A program made the translations under genes and the position numbers. The notes under the pieces were generated by a model. It had not been told where the DNA came from and did no database searches. It was given only the letters and a program-made list of their open reading frames with translations. Below are positions 1 to 8,752 of a stretch of DNA of 26,472 bases, one piece after another (the stretch's first letter is position 1; every line of letters begins with the position of its first letter). The DNA is from Barthelona sp. PAP020. Its lineage: Eukaryota; Metamonada: BaSk clade. Location: contig JARQWU010000138.1 in assembly GCA_040182905.1 (NCBI GenBank), forward strand, positions 1-26,472, given 5' to 3'.

Positions 1-83
1 TGCATACAAGCGATTTAGGAGGATCTACATATGTTAGTAGTAGTCGTGGTGTATCCAATAACGCATCAAAATTTGTAAAGTAA
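1..83 (+). CDS. Possible 3' end of a gene entering from the left edge
   Basis: Frame 3 of the plus strand is open from base 3 to a TAA at 81-83, giving a 26-residue serine-rich tail that includes SSSRGVSNNASKFVK. Its codons (GGA, CGT, GGT, AGT, TTA) are those favoured by the long genes in the window. It would be in tandem with the gene at 247. It conflicts with the minus-strand frame starting at 133, and the window holds too little to decide. No function can be assigned. Confidence 0.3.
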   Translation, partial: HTSDLGGSTYVSSSRGVSNNASKFVK

Positions 84-133
84 ATGAAAGCCATTTCTTC
101 TTGTATTTCGGGAATATTTATGTTTATAGACAT
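1..133 (-). CDS. Possible 5' end of a gene running off the left edge
   Basis: Reading leftward from an ATG at 131-133, 44 codons stay open to the window edge, beginning MSININIPEIQEE and including PRLLLTYVDPPKSL. I recognise no domain. If real, it would be divergent from the gene starting at 247, with about 113 bp of shared upstream DNA. Against it, codon choice is unlike the neighbours: three ATA codons and three consecutive CTA codons, while CTA is uncommon in the long genes here. The plus strand of the same DNA also holds an open frame ending at 83, and probably only one of the two is coding. Confidence 0.35.
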   Translation of the reverse strand, partial: MSININIPEIQEEMAFIYFTNFDALLDTPRLLLTYVDPPKSLVC

Positions 134-246
134 GTTTTGTTAAATGGCATTTTCCTGTTAATATGAGGTAACTTGATGTGAACAACTTCAATAAAATTAA
201 AGATCTTTCTTTTTTCTTTATTGTTTTTATTCTGTAAAAACAGAGG

Positions 247-1623
247 ATGAGCGAAAGTTGGGAAGCTTTTACAGCAAGACATTATCATCAATTATCGAAT
301 GAAATTTTGGATGATAAGGAATGCAGAGAAATATATGATGATACCATGAAATATATTCAATCATTGGATAAACAAATAGAATTAAGTGAAAAAAAGCGAT
401 ATTTTGCCGAAAAAATGGACATGTTATCAAAGTCAAAAAAAGTTCGTTACAGACCAAGTATTATCAAACAGAAATGTGAATTTTTTTGCAAAATTATTGT
501 TAGAACGACTGAATATAATGATGCAAATGAATTTCTAAATGAGTTTTATGTACTTTTAAGATATATTTTACAAGAGTTTTCTAATATCAACAATCCTATT
601 TTCAATTTGCATCATACCGACGATGAAGACATTATTGATATTAACTATAAGTCGATTCAAGAGATGTACAACTATATAAATATGTTTTTGAATCAAAATT
701 TAGCAAATCAACCTAAATATGAGTCTGTTTACCAAGCTATTGCAAATAAGAGCATTTTTGCCAATGAAACAGATGCCAATGATTTTGTTAGTGAATGTAT
801 GAGTGTATATGAAGTGCTGAGCGAGGCTAGATTGATTTGGGCCTATTTTACATTACACGAAGCCAAAGACTTTATCAAAGAGTTGAATATTACACTGAGA
901 AGAAGGTATGAAGGGCTTTTCGATGAGATTACTAAAAGGAAAGTGCCACTGACTCTGAGTGATATTTTGTTTACCGATGGTTTATCAACTCCGTCATACA
1001 TGCATTTTTCTCAAAAAGTCATCAATGAATACACACGCAGGAAAAATTTACGAATAGTCAATGTTTTAGGTAGACTTAGAGGGTATCTCGAGAAGTGTAG
1101 GAGCATTACTGCTGAGCTTATTAAAATACGGGAATCTCTTTTGATGAACTATCAAAAGAGAACTGGGTATGACCCACAGATCATCAGAATACTGTCTAAG
1201 TCAATAGAAAAGGAGTTGGTTACTCAAGGTGGTAATCAAGAAGAGTTGAGAACACACATTGCTAAACTGGTAGATTATCATCAAAATGTGTTTGCTCCTT
1301 TGATTTCAAATATACCAATTATTGCTGATGTTGTTTGTTATCGAATGGGTCAATCTTTTGACCAAATCAGGAATAATTTCAGTCAAATTATTTCTGCACA
1401 GAATCCTCCAGTGGAATTTATTGCTGCTTTACGGGAAATTTCACAATATTTTAGTTCTAGACTGGATTACTGTGCTTTGGATCAAGGTGATATCCCCAAA
1501 TTTAAGATATTGCAAAATTTGGAAAAGTTTGTTGAAGAAGATTCACAAAATAAATATTTTTTGGAAATACCGCGTCAATTTATTGAAAGTGCTATTGGTG
1601 ATGAGGACAATATATATTTGTAG
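247..1623 (+). CDS. Unrecognised helical protein, 458 aa
   Basis: A complete frame from ATG at 247 to TAG. An in-frame TAA at 235-237 lies only 12 bases upstream, which fixes the start unless a splice site lies in between. The sequence is charged and mostly helical in character, with many I/L/F heptad-like stretches, no signal peptide, no membrane span and no low-complexity tract. A C-terminal part (residues about 295-440) has regularly spaced hydrophobic residues and a short SRLDYC segment that could be an interaction helix bundle. I do not recognise a family. It converges on the SPX gene at 2660-1947, with about 320 bp between the stops. Codon use matches the neighbours, so it is very likely a real gene of unknown role. 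Confidence 0.85.
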   Translation: MSESWEAFTARHYHQLSNEILDDKECREIYDDTMKYIQSLDKQIELSEKKRYFAEKMDMLSKSKKVRYRPSIIKQKCEFFCKIIVRTTEYNDANEFLNEFYVLLRYILQEFSNINNPIFNLHHTDDEDIIDINYKSIQEMYNYINMFLNQNLANQPKYESVYQAIANKSIFANETDANDFVSECMSVYEVLSEARLIWAYFTLHEAKDFIKELNITLRRRYEGLFDEITKRKVPLTLSDILFTDGLSTPSYMHFSQKVINEYTRRKNLRIVNVLGRLRGYLEKCRSITAELIKIRESLLMNYQKRTGYDPQIIRILSKSIEKELVTQGGNQEELRTHIAKLVDYHQNVFAPLISNIPIIADVVCYRMGQSFDQIRNNFSQIISAQNPPVEFIAALREISQYFSSRLDYCALDQGDIPKFKILQNLEKFVEEDSQNKYFLEIPRQFIESAIGDEDNIYL

Positions 1624-1946
1624 ATTGTTTCTGTTTTTTTTTGATTACTATAAATTCTATTGTTTTGTTTCATTTCTTTCTTTTTTTATATTTAATTTTG
1701 AATGAATTAAATTGGGGTTTAGGTTAGAAGGACATTTTTTCCTTTTTATTTTTTGTGATTACAAAATTATTTTCTATTTCAGTAATTACTTTATCTTATT
1801 GTGCTTGAATAGATCTCTTTAATGTACCTGTGACATAAAATCGAACAGTCTTTGAATAAACAACCATCTTTTCAACTTTTCCACATTTCTTTTTTTAATA
1901 ACCAATGCAGATAAAAATTAAAAATGATAAATAAAGCAATTTATAA
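1624..1946. other. Convergent intergenic region
   Basis: A 323 bp AT-rich spacer between two converging stop codons, with T-runs and several AATAAA or TAAA-like stretches that could serve polyadenylation of either gene. I see no convincing coding frame, tRNA or structured RNA in it. Confidence 0.5.
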
Positions 1947-2660
1947 TTACAAAGATTTAAGGGCATTAACAACAGCAGAACGTTCAGTTGCAGTAACATC
2001 ATTGATAATTGGAGTGTTTTCCTTATTCAATACTTTACGTGAATAATCACTCTTCCATAACGAAAATACAGAAGCATGCATTAAAATAATTTCTTCCTTA
2101 AGATGACGAATAATACGATCAGAAGAAATAGGTGATCTTTCAATAGTTGGCCAATAACTATCCTTAATACTCACATTAATAGCAAAACGATCGAATTTTC
2201 TTAAGATTTTTTTGAAAGCGGTGAAGTTCAAATCACAGTATTCTTGAAAATAGGAAAGATTATCGTATAATTTGCTAGTTTTCGTTTCCAAAGCCTGCAA
2301 AGCAGGGGATAAAAGATTGTTACGTGCTTCACTTCCAAAAGTTCCTTCAATTTTAACTTTCAAAGGTTTTAAATGTAAATATTCATCACGTAATTGCAAA
2401 ACTTTAACGTTAAATTCTTTTAATTTCTGATTGTAAAAGTTAAAAACTTTTCCTTTTTGTTGTTCGAAATATTGAATAAATTGAAGATGATCAGGGGAAT
2501 TTTCTTCGACTAGGTATTAGTATTATTGTTAAGTTTAAAAAAAAATACTTCCATCGGCAGGAAACGTTTCAATTAAACGTTTTCCAGCTTTGTATGAACA
2601 ATAATATTCAGCCCAAGGTTCAAATGAATTACTAGAAAGAACTTGAGAAAACTTAACCAT
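1947..2660 (-). CDS. Stand-alone SPX-domain protein, 224 aa, two exons
   Basis: The gene is complement(join(1947..2509,2549..2660)). Exon 1 encodes 37 residues starting MVKFSQVLSSNSFEPW, the classic SPX N-terminus, followed by the YKAGKRLI segment that replaces the usual YKKLKKLI. Removing the 39 bp intron restores frame across an A/TC codon and gives QKGKVFNFYNQKLKEF, the SPX helix where FF.FY.KL is typical. The C-terminal signature is KKILRKFDR (about 137-145), matching KILKKFDK. SPX domains bind inositol pyrophosphates through lysines of these segments and report phosphate status. No VTC, EXS, RING or transporter domain follows, because the frame ends about 80 residues after the signature. 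It may therefore be a small regulatory SPX protein, like plant SPX proteins. The partner is unknown. Confidence 0.85.
2510..2548 (-). other. 39 bp spliceosomal intron in the SPX gene
   Basis: On the minus strand the intron begins GTATTTTTTT, carries TACTAAT and ends CTAG, with the branch-like ACTAAT six bases before the end. Without splicing, exon 1 hits a stop inside the intron. With splicing, phase is kept and two conserved SPX segments are joined. Support comes from the protein only; no transcript data are available here. Confidence 0.8.
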
Positions 2661-3078
2661 TCAAAAATTGTTTTTCAACAAAAAAACAATAACTCTTGTT
2701 TGTTTGCAGTTCATTTTTTTTCATTTTTTTTATCAACAATTTTTTCGTGAATAGGGTAAATAATTGTGAAAACTTACTTTTTTTTGGGTTTCAAAGGGTT
2801 TTCAAAAATTTTCTTGACATGGCAAATACTTCAATTTTAATATTTTTTGTGAAAATAAAACGCTCAAATACTTATAAAGTTGTTTATGTTAAAATTTTTA
2901 CCTTCAAAATGTGCTTGAAAATGTGTTAAAATGGAATTTTCTTTTTGAAACTAAAATTGTTGAATTCTATTTTGTGAATAAATATCATTTGTATTATTTT
3001 TAATCAATTTATTATACTATTTGTTTATTTAAAAAAAATTTGAATGTTAAAATTTTTTATTGGTTTTTTATCATTTTC
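2661..3078. promoter_or_regulatory. Divergent upstream region between the SPX gene and DNAI1
   Basis: About 420 bp of very AT-rich DNA lies between two divergent starts. It must hold the promoters of both genes. A TCATTTTC initiator-like motif touches the DNAI1 start. No equivalent is visible just upstream of the SPX start. An open frame at 2696-2929 is T-rich, without family resemblance, and is probably chance. Confidence 0.5.
3071..3078 (+). promoter_or_regulatory. Initiator-like motif TCATTTTC abutting the DNAI1 start
   Basis: TCATTTTC lies directly before the ATG at 3079. It matches the trichomonad initiator TCA(+1)Y(T/A). If A is +1, the 5' leader would be 6 nt, within the very short leaders known from trichomonads. 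Functional status is inferred. Confidence 0.35.
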
Positions 3079-5121
3079 ATGAACAAAACACCAGGAAAGA
3101 AACCAAAAAGTCAACTTAGAACTCAACCTAAGACAAGCACTGTGAGATTATCTCATGATCAAATTGTAATTTGAATTATCAATTTATTGTTTTCACTAAC
3201 TGTTTTATAGGAATTTATTAAGCCACCAAATCAAGTTCAATTAACAGAAGAAGAATTATCCATTCGATATCAAAGAGTTTTGACCGCTAATGATCCTCAT
3301 GCTCCTCATAACATTGTGAGATTTCATCGTGAAATTGTAAATGGCAAACCTACCAATGAATATAGAGTTGACCCTTCCATTAGTCATACTGCTGTACATT
3401 TATTTGTTGATGGACCATATGTATTGAAGGATTCTGCTGAATATCATGAGTCTACTTCTAAGAAAGATGCCCAAACTGATGACATGGCAAAGAATCAGTT
3501 CAATTTAGTTGGTCGTGGTACTCAAACTTTGAATTATCGAAAGAAAAAGGATGTATCCACCGAAACTAATGTTCCTGGAAGATGTGAATTTGTTGGAATT
3601 GTTAATCAAGCTGTTATTTATGAAAAGTACCTTGAAGATTTTAAGAAAAATGCAAAATCTGATGACGATTCTATTTTCAGTACAAATGTTGAGAAGAAGT
3701 CAACGAAACCCATGAATGACATGTCTTTGGAAACAAAGGAAGTCAATCAAGCCGTAAAGATCATGGAACGTATGGTCTTACAAAATGCTTATGCTGATAT
3801 TGTCAACGATTTCATCACTTATGATAATCCTCAAGATCAATTTAACCCGATATCTGGTTCTTTATTGCCTTTATGGGAATTCCAACCTGTTAGCAAGAGT
3901 AAGTTGAAAAAATCGTTGCGTACTGTCACTGCCATTTCTTTCAACCCCCAATATTCAGATCTTTTTGTTGCTGCCTTTGGTTCATATGATTTTGAGCGTC
4001 AAGGTGGTGGTATGATTTGTTTGTTCTCCCTCAAGAATCCTCTTGTTCCTGAACTTTCCATCATGATTAATTCAGGTGTATTAGCTCTTGATTTCCATCC
4101 CCAAAGACCTCATTTACTTGCGGCCGGTCTTTATGATGGTTCTGTTGCCGTGTTTGATATTTCTTCTGATAATCCTCAAATGCCTCTTCACAGATCAACT
4201 GCTCTTTCAGGTAAACATACTGAACCTGTCTGGGGTATTAGATGGTGGACAGAGGATCTCTCTAGAGCATTGACTTTTTGTTCTGTTGGTGCTGATGGTT
4301 TGGTTTATCAATGGACTTTAGTGAAAAATGACTTGCAGTATCATTTGTTGGCCAAGGTGCCATTGTCAAAGAAGGGTGAACAAAGTGAAAATTTGAATTC
4401 GATGGCTTCTTGTTCATCTTTTGATTTCTTCCCGTTTTCTGATCAATTATTCCTGGTTGGTTCCGAAGAAGGTATTCTGTTCAAATGTTCTGCTGCATAT
4501 TCTTCATCATATTTATCTGCCATTAATGCACATGTCATGACTATTTACGCTGTTCGTTCAAATCCATTCCACAATCGAGCTGTATTGACTGCTTCTGCAG
4601 ATTGGACTATTAAATTATGGGATATTGAAAGAAACAATCCTTTGTTATCTTTTGATCTTTCTGCTGCTGTTTCAGATGTTCAATGGTCACCATACAATTC
4701 ATGTATTTTTGCTGCAGCTACATCTGATGGCAAAGTTCATATCTTTGATTTATCTGTTTCCAAACACATCCCTCTTTGCTCTCAACAGATTATTCAAAAA
4801 GGACATCTCACCAAAGTTATGTTTTCAAAAGAAGATCCTATTTTATTAGCTGCTGATGATAGAGGTCGTATCTATTCATTCAAATTGAGTCCCAATTTAA
4901 GAAGAAAACCTGAAATTGATACTTCCAACAAGAAAAGTTCTGTCACAATGAATCTCTCTTTGGATAAATTGGATCAAGCTGGTTTGAATGATGAAGCTGA
5001 AACTGTTGAAGTGAGTAAAGCAGAGAAATTAGCCCAAAAGCAAATTGACCAAATGGATGAAGTTTTTGCATTTGCAGAATCAGCTTGGGAAGCCAATAGT
5101 GAAAACAATGAAGAAGATTGA
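3079..5121 (+). CDS. DNAI1: Axonemal outer-arm dynein intermediate chain 1, two exons
   Basis: The gene is join(3079..3165,3211..5121), 665 residues including a 29-residue first exon. Exon 2 opens EFIKPPNQVQLTEEEL and runs into VLTANDPHAPHNIVRF, which closely matches the DNAI1/IC1 N-terminal signature (LTANNPHAPQNIVRYS in animals). Residues about 230-595 form WD40 repeats, with GADGLVYQW, ASADWTIKLWD and ATSDGKVHIFD as clear blade ends. A charged C-terminal tail with lysine- and glutamate-rich segments follows. Animal DNAI1 is about 700 residues, so the length fits. The protein belongs in the outer dynein arm intermediate-chain dimer with DNAI2 and ties the heavy chains to the doublet microtubule. 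It is direct evidence that the organism builds motile flagella. The ATG is preceded immediately by an initiator-like motif. Confidence 0.93.
3166..3210 (+). other. 45 bp spliceosomal intron in DNAI1
   Basis: The intron begins GTAATTTG, contains CACTAAC and ends TTTTATAG, with ten bases between ACTAAC and the end. It holds an in-frame TGA. Splicing at codon phase 0 joins HDQI to EFIKPP and extends the conserved DNAI1 N-terminus back to an ATG. Otherwise the frame has no ATG upstream of the conserved LTANDP segment. Confidence 0.85.
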
Positions 5122-5427
5122 ATTACTTTGTAAAATAGCATTAATGTGTAACAATTTTTTTTTATTTTGTTTGCCAAATTATTTTCTGTCTAGAAATTGC
5201 TTTACCAATATCCGTTTTCCTTTTGAAATTTTTGTTTGCTGAATTTCTGAAGAAAAATTCGTTCCCAATGGGATTTGTTAAAATTTTGGAACAATGTTTG
5301 TTTAAAATTACTGAAGTTTCAAAATTCAAATTAACACTGTTCATCTTTTTGTTTGAAATGTGTCATTCAGTTCTTGCAGTTGAACTTCTTTCAATTCAAG
5401 ACAAAATAACAAAAGCTAACGTACAAT
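5122..5427. other. Convergent intergenic region
   Basis: A 306 bp spacer between the converging stops of DNAI1 and the small coiled-coil gene. A frame on the plus strand (5223-5459) begins with TTG, overlaps the neighbouring gene's end and resembles nothing known. Another on the minus strand is equally unconvincing. I see no RNA gene. Confidence 0.5.
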
Positions 5428-5892
5428 TTACAGTCTTTCAACTATATCCTCTAAAATAGATAAATCGTTTTGAATATCTTGCATTTGTGCAACTATCAAT
5501 AATAAATCATCTTTTTTTGCTGCTATTTCTTGCATTGAAGTTATAAGTTGTTGGGAATCTGTTGATAATTGAGAGGCTGTTTTATGAATTTCCGATGAAG
5601 CCAATTCAAACAAATCCAAGTGTTGTTTGGAAGTGTTGGAAATATTTTGAAGATTGTCTTTTAAAATGGAAGTCATATCTACCATTGAATTAGTTAATGA
5701 ACGTGTACTTTCTTCAATTGTTATAATTGATTCTTTTAAGTCATTAGGAAAAATATTTAATGTATTTTCTGTTGGATTTTCTTTGATAGAAATAGTATCA
5801 TCAACTATTTCTTGATTTTGAGAGTTTTCTGTCTGATTGGTTTCAATATCTTCAATATTATTCACTTGGTCATTCATTTCATTATCATTCAT
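5428..5892 (-). CDS. Small coiled-coil protein, possibly BORCS6-like, 154 aa
   Basis: The N-terminal 50 residues are acidic and disordered in character (N, E, D, Q, T). Residues about 55-154 are a helical segment ending AAKKDDLLLIVAQMQDIQNDL, then SILEDIVERL. The order of charged and hydrophobic residues in this C-terminal helix resembles the lyspersin/BORCS6 C-terminal domain (L..KC.EL...M.P...LA.QI..I...L..LE). BORCS6 is a subunit of BORC, which recruits Arl8 to lysosomes. Other BLOC-1/BORC or SNARE-like small helical proteins would look similar, so the family call is weak while the gene itself is well supported. It is divergent from the large coiled-coil gene, with 57 bp between the starts. 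Confidence 0.75.
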   Translation of the reverse strand: MNDNEMNDQVNNIEDIETNQTENSQNQEIVDDTISIKENPTENTLNIFPNDLKESIITIEESTRSLTNSMVDMTSILKDNLQNISNTSKQHLDLFELASSEIHKTASQLSTDSQQLITSMQEIAAKKDDLLLIVAQMQDIQNDLSILEDIVERL

Positions 5893-5949
5893 TGGAGCAT
5901 TAAAAAATAATATATGACAAAAGAAAGATTTTTTTTTCTTTTTTTCAAG

Positions 5950-8436
5950 ATGAACGTTGAAATGTTTGACGAAAGATTGATCAATTTATTGTTAAAGAGT
6001 TTGTCTAAGAAAAAGAAAAATCAGTTGAATGAAAATGAATTGATTGAGTTAAATGAATATCAAGAAAAATTATCAAAGGATATTTATGATCAACATTACC
6101 AATATGCTGAAAAAGAGTATCAATTGAAAAAACAATTAAAAGCTCAACGAAAACAAAAACAGAAGGATATAACAAATAATACAAATTTAAAGACTATTCA
6201 TTTTGATAATGTTACGAATGAATATTGTTCTAATTGTTATAGAATACAAGAACAATACATTAATGAATTAGAGACCTTAGAAGACACTTTAGATGAAGTC
6301 ACTTCACAATCATATGAAAAGCAATTGAAAATAGATTCTTTAGAAGAAAAAATTAAAGAAATTGAAAGATTTCATGAAGAAAATATTGAAAAAATAAAAG
6401 AAGAATTAAAACAAAGTTTAATTGAAGATTTAGAAGATCAAATGATCAAACATTTTGGGTCTAAAATTAAGTTTGATGGTTGCTTGAATTTTGAAATGAT
6501 TTTCAATCAAATAGATCTATTTATGGATGGTTTATCTGATAGGATTGATGAAAATGGTTTAATTATTGATGAAAAGAAAGCAAAGATAAAAAATTTGGAA
6601 ACAGAAATTTTTGAATTGAAAAATTTGAATTCGAAAAAAGAAGAGCAATTAATTTTATCTGAGGAATCTGTTGTTGATGCAAATAGACAAGTTTCTTGTT
6701 TGGCAAAACAAATAAATTCGCTTGAAGAATTAGTGAAAGCCATTGATCCATTAAAACAAGAGATCCTAGATCATAAATTAATCATTTCTGAACGAGATCA
6801 AACAATTGATCTTTTAAATACCTCAATTAATGATTTAAAAATGCAATATTCTGCTAAAATCACTGAATTAAATGATGAAATGAAAAAGCAAAGTGAAGAA
6901 CAAGAGAAATTGAAAGAAATCATTGGCAATAAAGATTTAAACATTCAAGATTTAAAAAAAGAACTTGCAACTGTCACTTCAATCGCTGTAGATTACTCAG
7001 AAATTGTCCAAGGAATTCAATCAGTTATGGACTCCGTAAATCAAGCCACTCTTGATTCAGAATTAGATCATCCAAAGATTAAAGGAATGTTAGAAGGATT
7101 CAATAAAGAATTATCATTATTGGCGTGCTATTCACCGTTTAAAACACCTACAGCAGAATTGTTACATGCAAATAATGTTTTATTACAAGAACAAACATTG
7201 TGGATTGCCAAACGCAAGGAAATGCAAAATAACATGTCTGTTTTAGGTTCAATTACAAACAAACAAATTAGTACTGTCAGGGATGAATTTGAAGATATGA
7301 AGAACTCAGTCTTTGGTATGGTTGACCAAATGAATGACTTTTTGTTTAACGCTACATATGAGATAGGCCAATTGTTTTCAGATAACATGGTCATGTCTTC
7401 AAATAATCAATCAAAAGACTGTACAGAGAAAATTGATCAAAATACAGAGACAAAAGAATATTTGCCTGCTGATCAGAAGGAAATCTTTGAATCAACATCA
7501 GATATTGGACGTTCTTTAACTATTACAGATTTAGAACCTCTAATTCTTGAATTGCCTGATAACGAATTCATCAATGTTTACGGCAATGTTATCGAATATA
7601 CAGAAGATGTGCTTAAAATAGATGTGTGTGCAAATGATGATGATAAGAATGCAAAACCCGTGTTAAGCCTGAATGGGGGAACTTTCCAACAACAATTAAC
7701 CGATATTTTCATTGAAAACGATAGATTGGAGTTGGAAAATTTTCATAAGCATGTTTTGACAACTATATCTAACGATTTAGATGTTTTAGAGCCTTTACCA
7801 GCCTTGTTTGTTGAATATACTTCTTGTGGTGACATCAATAAGAGCTTTTGTAAGAACAAGTTGATACCATCAACAATTGAGCAATATTTCCTTTTAAAAC
7901 AACAAAGATCTTCATCTTATATATTCTTAAATCCCAAGTTATCGATACTTTCAATCAAAGACGATTTGGATGAAAGAAATATTGTTTCTGCGTATGGCAC
8001 AAAGCCAAACACGATTCTTACCACCTACATTCAGGCTTTCAATACAATAGAATTGAAAAGCATTCAAAATTTTGAAGAAGAAATTGAAAAGTTCGCTTCT
8101 ATCGCAAATGATTCAATTACACTGATAACGTTGATATTTGATGTTCGTTCTTTGAGTTTGCCCACTGGAGCTTTGCCAACAAGAACACGTTTTTTCTTTT
8201 TAATTAGTAAACCCGTTGAACAATTAAATAATGGTTTAAAATGTATTATTCAACAAAAAACAGGTTCAATTGATGTTGCAAATCCAAGGTCTTTGATCTA
8301 TAATTTATTGGAAGAAATGTACACTATTGAAAAGTCCAAAATTAATTTATTATTCACCCTTAAAGATGATAATGAAGATTTAGAAAATATTGAACAAATT
8401 TTTGATTCCTTGAAAGAATTGTTTGATAAAAAATAA
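5950..8436 (+). CDS. Large coiled-coil protein, 828 aa, unrecognised
   Basis: I chose the ATG at 5950 (MNVEMFDERLINLL). An in-frame ATG at 5914 would add only 12 T-tract-encoded residues (FFFLFF) and leave 21 bp to the divergent gene. Residues about 20-350 are rich in K, E, L and Q heptads, interrupted by a conserved-looking CSNC pair near residue 92. This is a long coiled coil, as in centrosomal, Golgi-tether or flagellar scaffold proteins. Residues about 570-828 are more globular, with hydrophobic strands such as SITLITLIFDVRSLSLP and RTRFFFLISKP. This could be an alpha/beta domain I cannot name. There is no membrane span. It shares a very short divergent upstream region with the BORCS6-like gene. 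Function unknown. Confidence 0.85.
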   Translation: MNVEMFDERLINLLLKSLSKKKKNQLNENELIELNEYQEKLSKDIYDQHYQYAEKEYQLKKQLKAQRKQKQKDITNNTNLKTIHFDNVTNEYCSNCYRIQEQYINELETLEDTLDEVTSQSYEKQLKIDSLEEKIKEIERFHEENIEKIKEELKQSLIEDLEDQMIKHFGSKIKFDGCLNFEMIFNQIDLFMDGLSDRIDENGLIIDEKKAKIKNLETEIFELKNLNSKKEEQLILSEESVVDANRQVSCLAKQINSLEELVKAIDPLKQEILDHKLIISERDQTIDLLNTSINDLKMQYSAKITELNDEMKKQSEEQEKLKEIIGNKDLNIQDLKKELATVTSIAVDYSEIVQGIQSVMDSVNQATLDSELDHPKIKGMLEGFNKELSLLACYSPFKTPTAELLHANNVLLQEQTLWIAKRKEMQNNMSVLGSITNKQISTVRDEFEDMKNSVFGMVDQMNDFLFNATYEIGQLFSDNMVMSSNNQSKDCTEKIDQNTETKEYLPADQKEIFESTSDIGRSLTITDLEPLILELPDNEFINVYGNVIEYTEDVLKIDVCANDDDKNAKPVLSLNGGTFQQQLTDIFIENDRLELENFHKHVLTTISNDLDVLEPLPALFVEYTSCGDINKSFCKNKLIPSTIEQYFLLKQQRSSSYIFLNPKLSILSIKDDLDERNIVSAYGTKPNTILTTYIQAFNTIELKSIQNFEEEIEKFASIANDSITLITLIFDVRSLSLPTGALPTRTRFFFLISKPVEQLNNGLKCIIQQKTGSIDVANPRSLIYNLLEEMYTIEKSKINLLFTLKDDNEDLENIEQIFDSLKELFDKK

Positions 8437-8544
8437 ACTGTGTTTTGTTTTTTTAATTTTTTTTTTTATTGGCAATCAATTATCAATCAATTTAACAATC
8501 TGAGTCAAATTGAAATTTTAAAACCCTCGTTCACTTTCAAAAAG

Positions 8545-8569
8545 ATTGCAATCTCAACTTGAGAGCAAT
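8545..8569 (+). repeat. Inverted repeat (hairpin) followed by a T-run
   Basis: ATTGC-AA-TCTCAA is mirrored by TTGAGA-GCAAT with one central C. This gives 11 base pairs with a two-base bulge, followed directly by about ten T. In DNA it is a near-palindrome that could bind a dimeric factor; in RNA it would be a stem with a U tail. It lies about 110 bp after one stop and about 180 bp before the peroxiredoxin start. Confidence 0.45.
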
Positions 8570-8732
8570 TTTTTTTTTCTCCCAAATGAATCCCAAGCAA
8601 AGCAAATTGACAGTATAAATCAAAATTTTTCCCTTTTGGTTAGAAAAAAAAGATGATGAATTATTGTTGAAAGCAAAAAGATTGTGTCAACAATTCTCCA
8701 TCTCGTTGACTGTTTTTTTTTTTTACACATAT

Positions 8733-8738
8733 TCATTT
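8733..8738 (+). promoter_or_regulatory. Initiator-like TCATTT upstream of peroxiredoxin
   Basis: TCATTT sits after a T-run and ACACATAT, with A(+1) at 8735, 18 bases before the ATG. It matches TCA(+1)YW of trichomonads. The evidence is motif only. Confidence 0.3.
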
Positions 8739-8752
8739 TTTTTATTTGAGAA

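Larger units (their letters stand above)
8437..8752. other. Upstream region of peroxiredoxin with hairpin and T-tracts
   Basis: A 316 bp spacer in tandem orientation. It holds several T8-T13 runs, a hairpin at 8545-8569 and an initiator-like TCATTT at 8733-8738. No coding frame of note is present. Confidence 0.5.

Noticed and set aside
2696-2929. 77-codon frame upstream of DNAI1
   Set aside because: T-tract-encoded phenylalanine runs, no family resemblance, and it lies in the divergent promoter region of two firm genes.
5223-5459. 78-codon plus frame between DNAI1 and the small coiled-coil gene
   Set aside because: Begins with TTG, overlaps the end of a better supported minus-strand gene and matches nothing I know.
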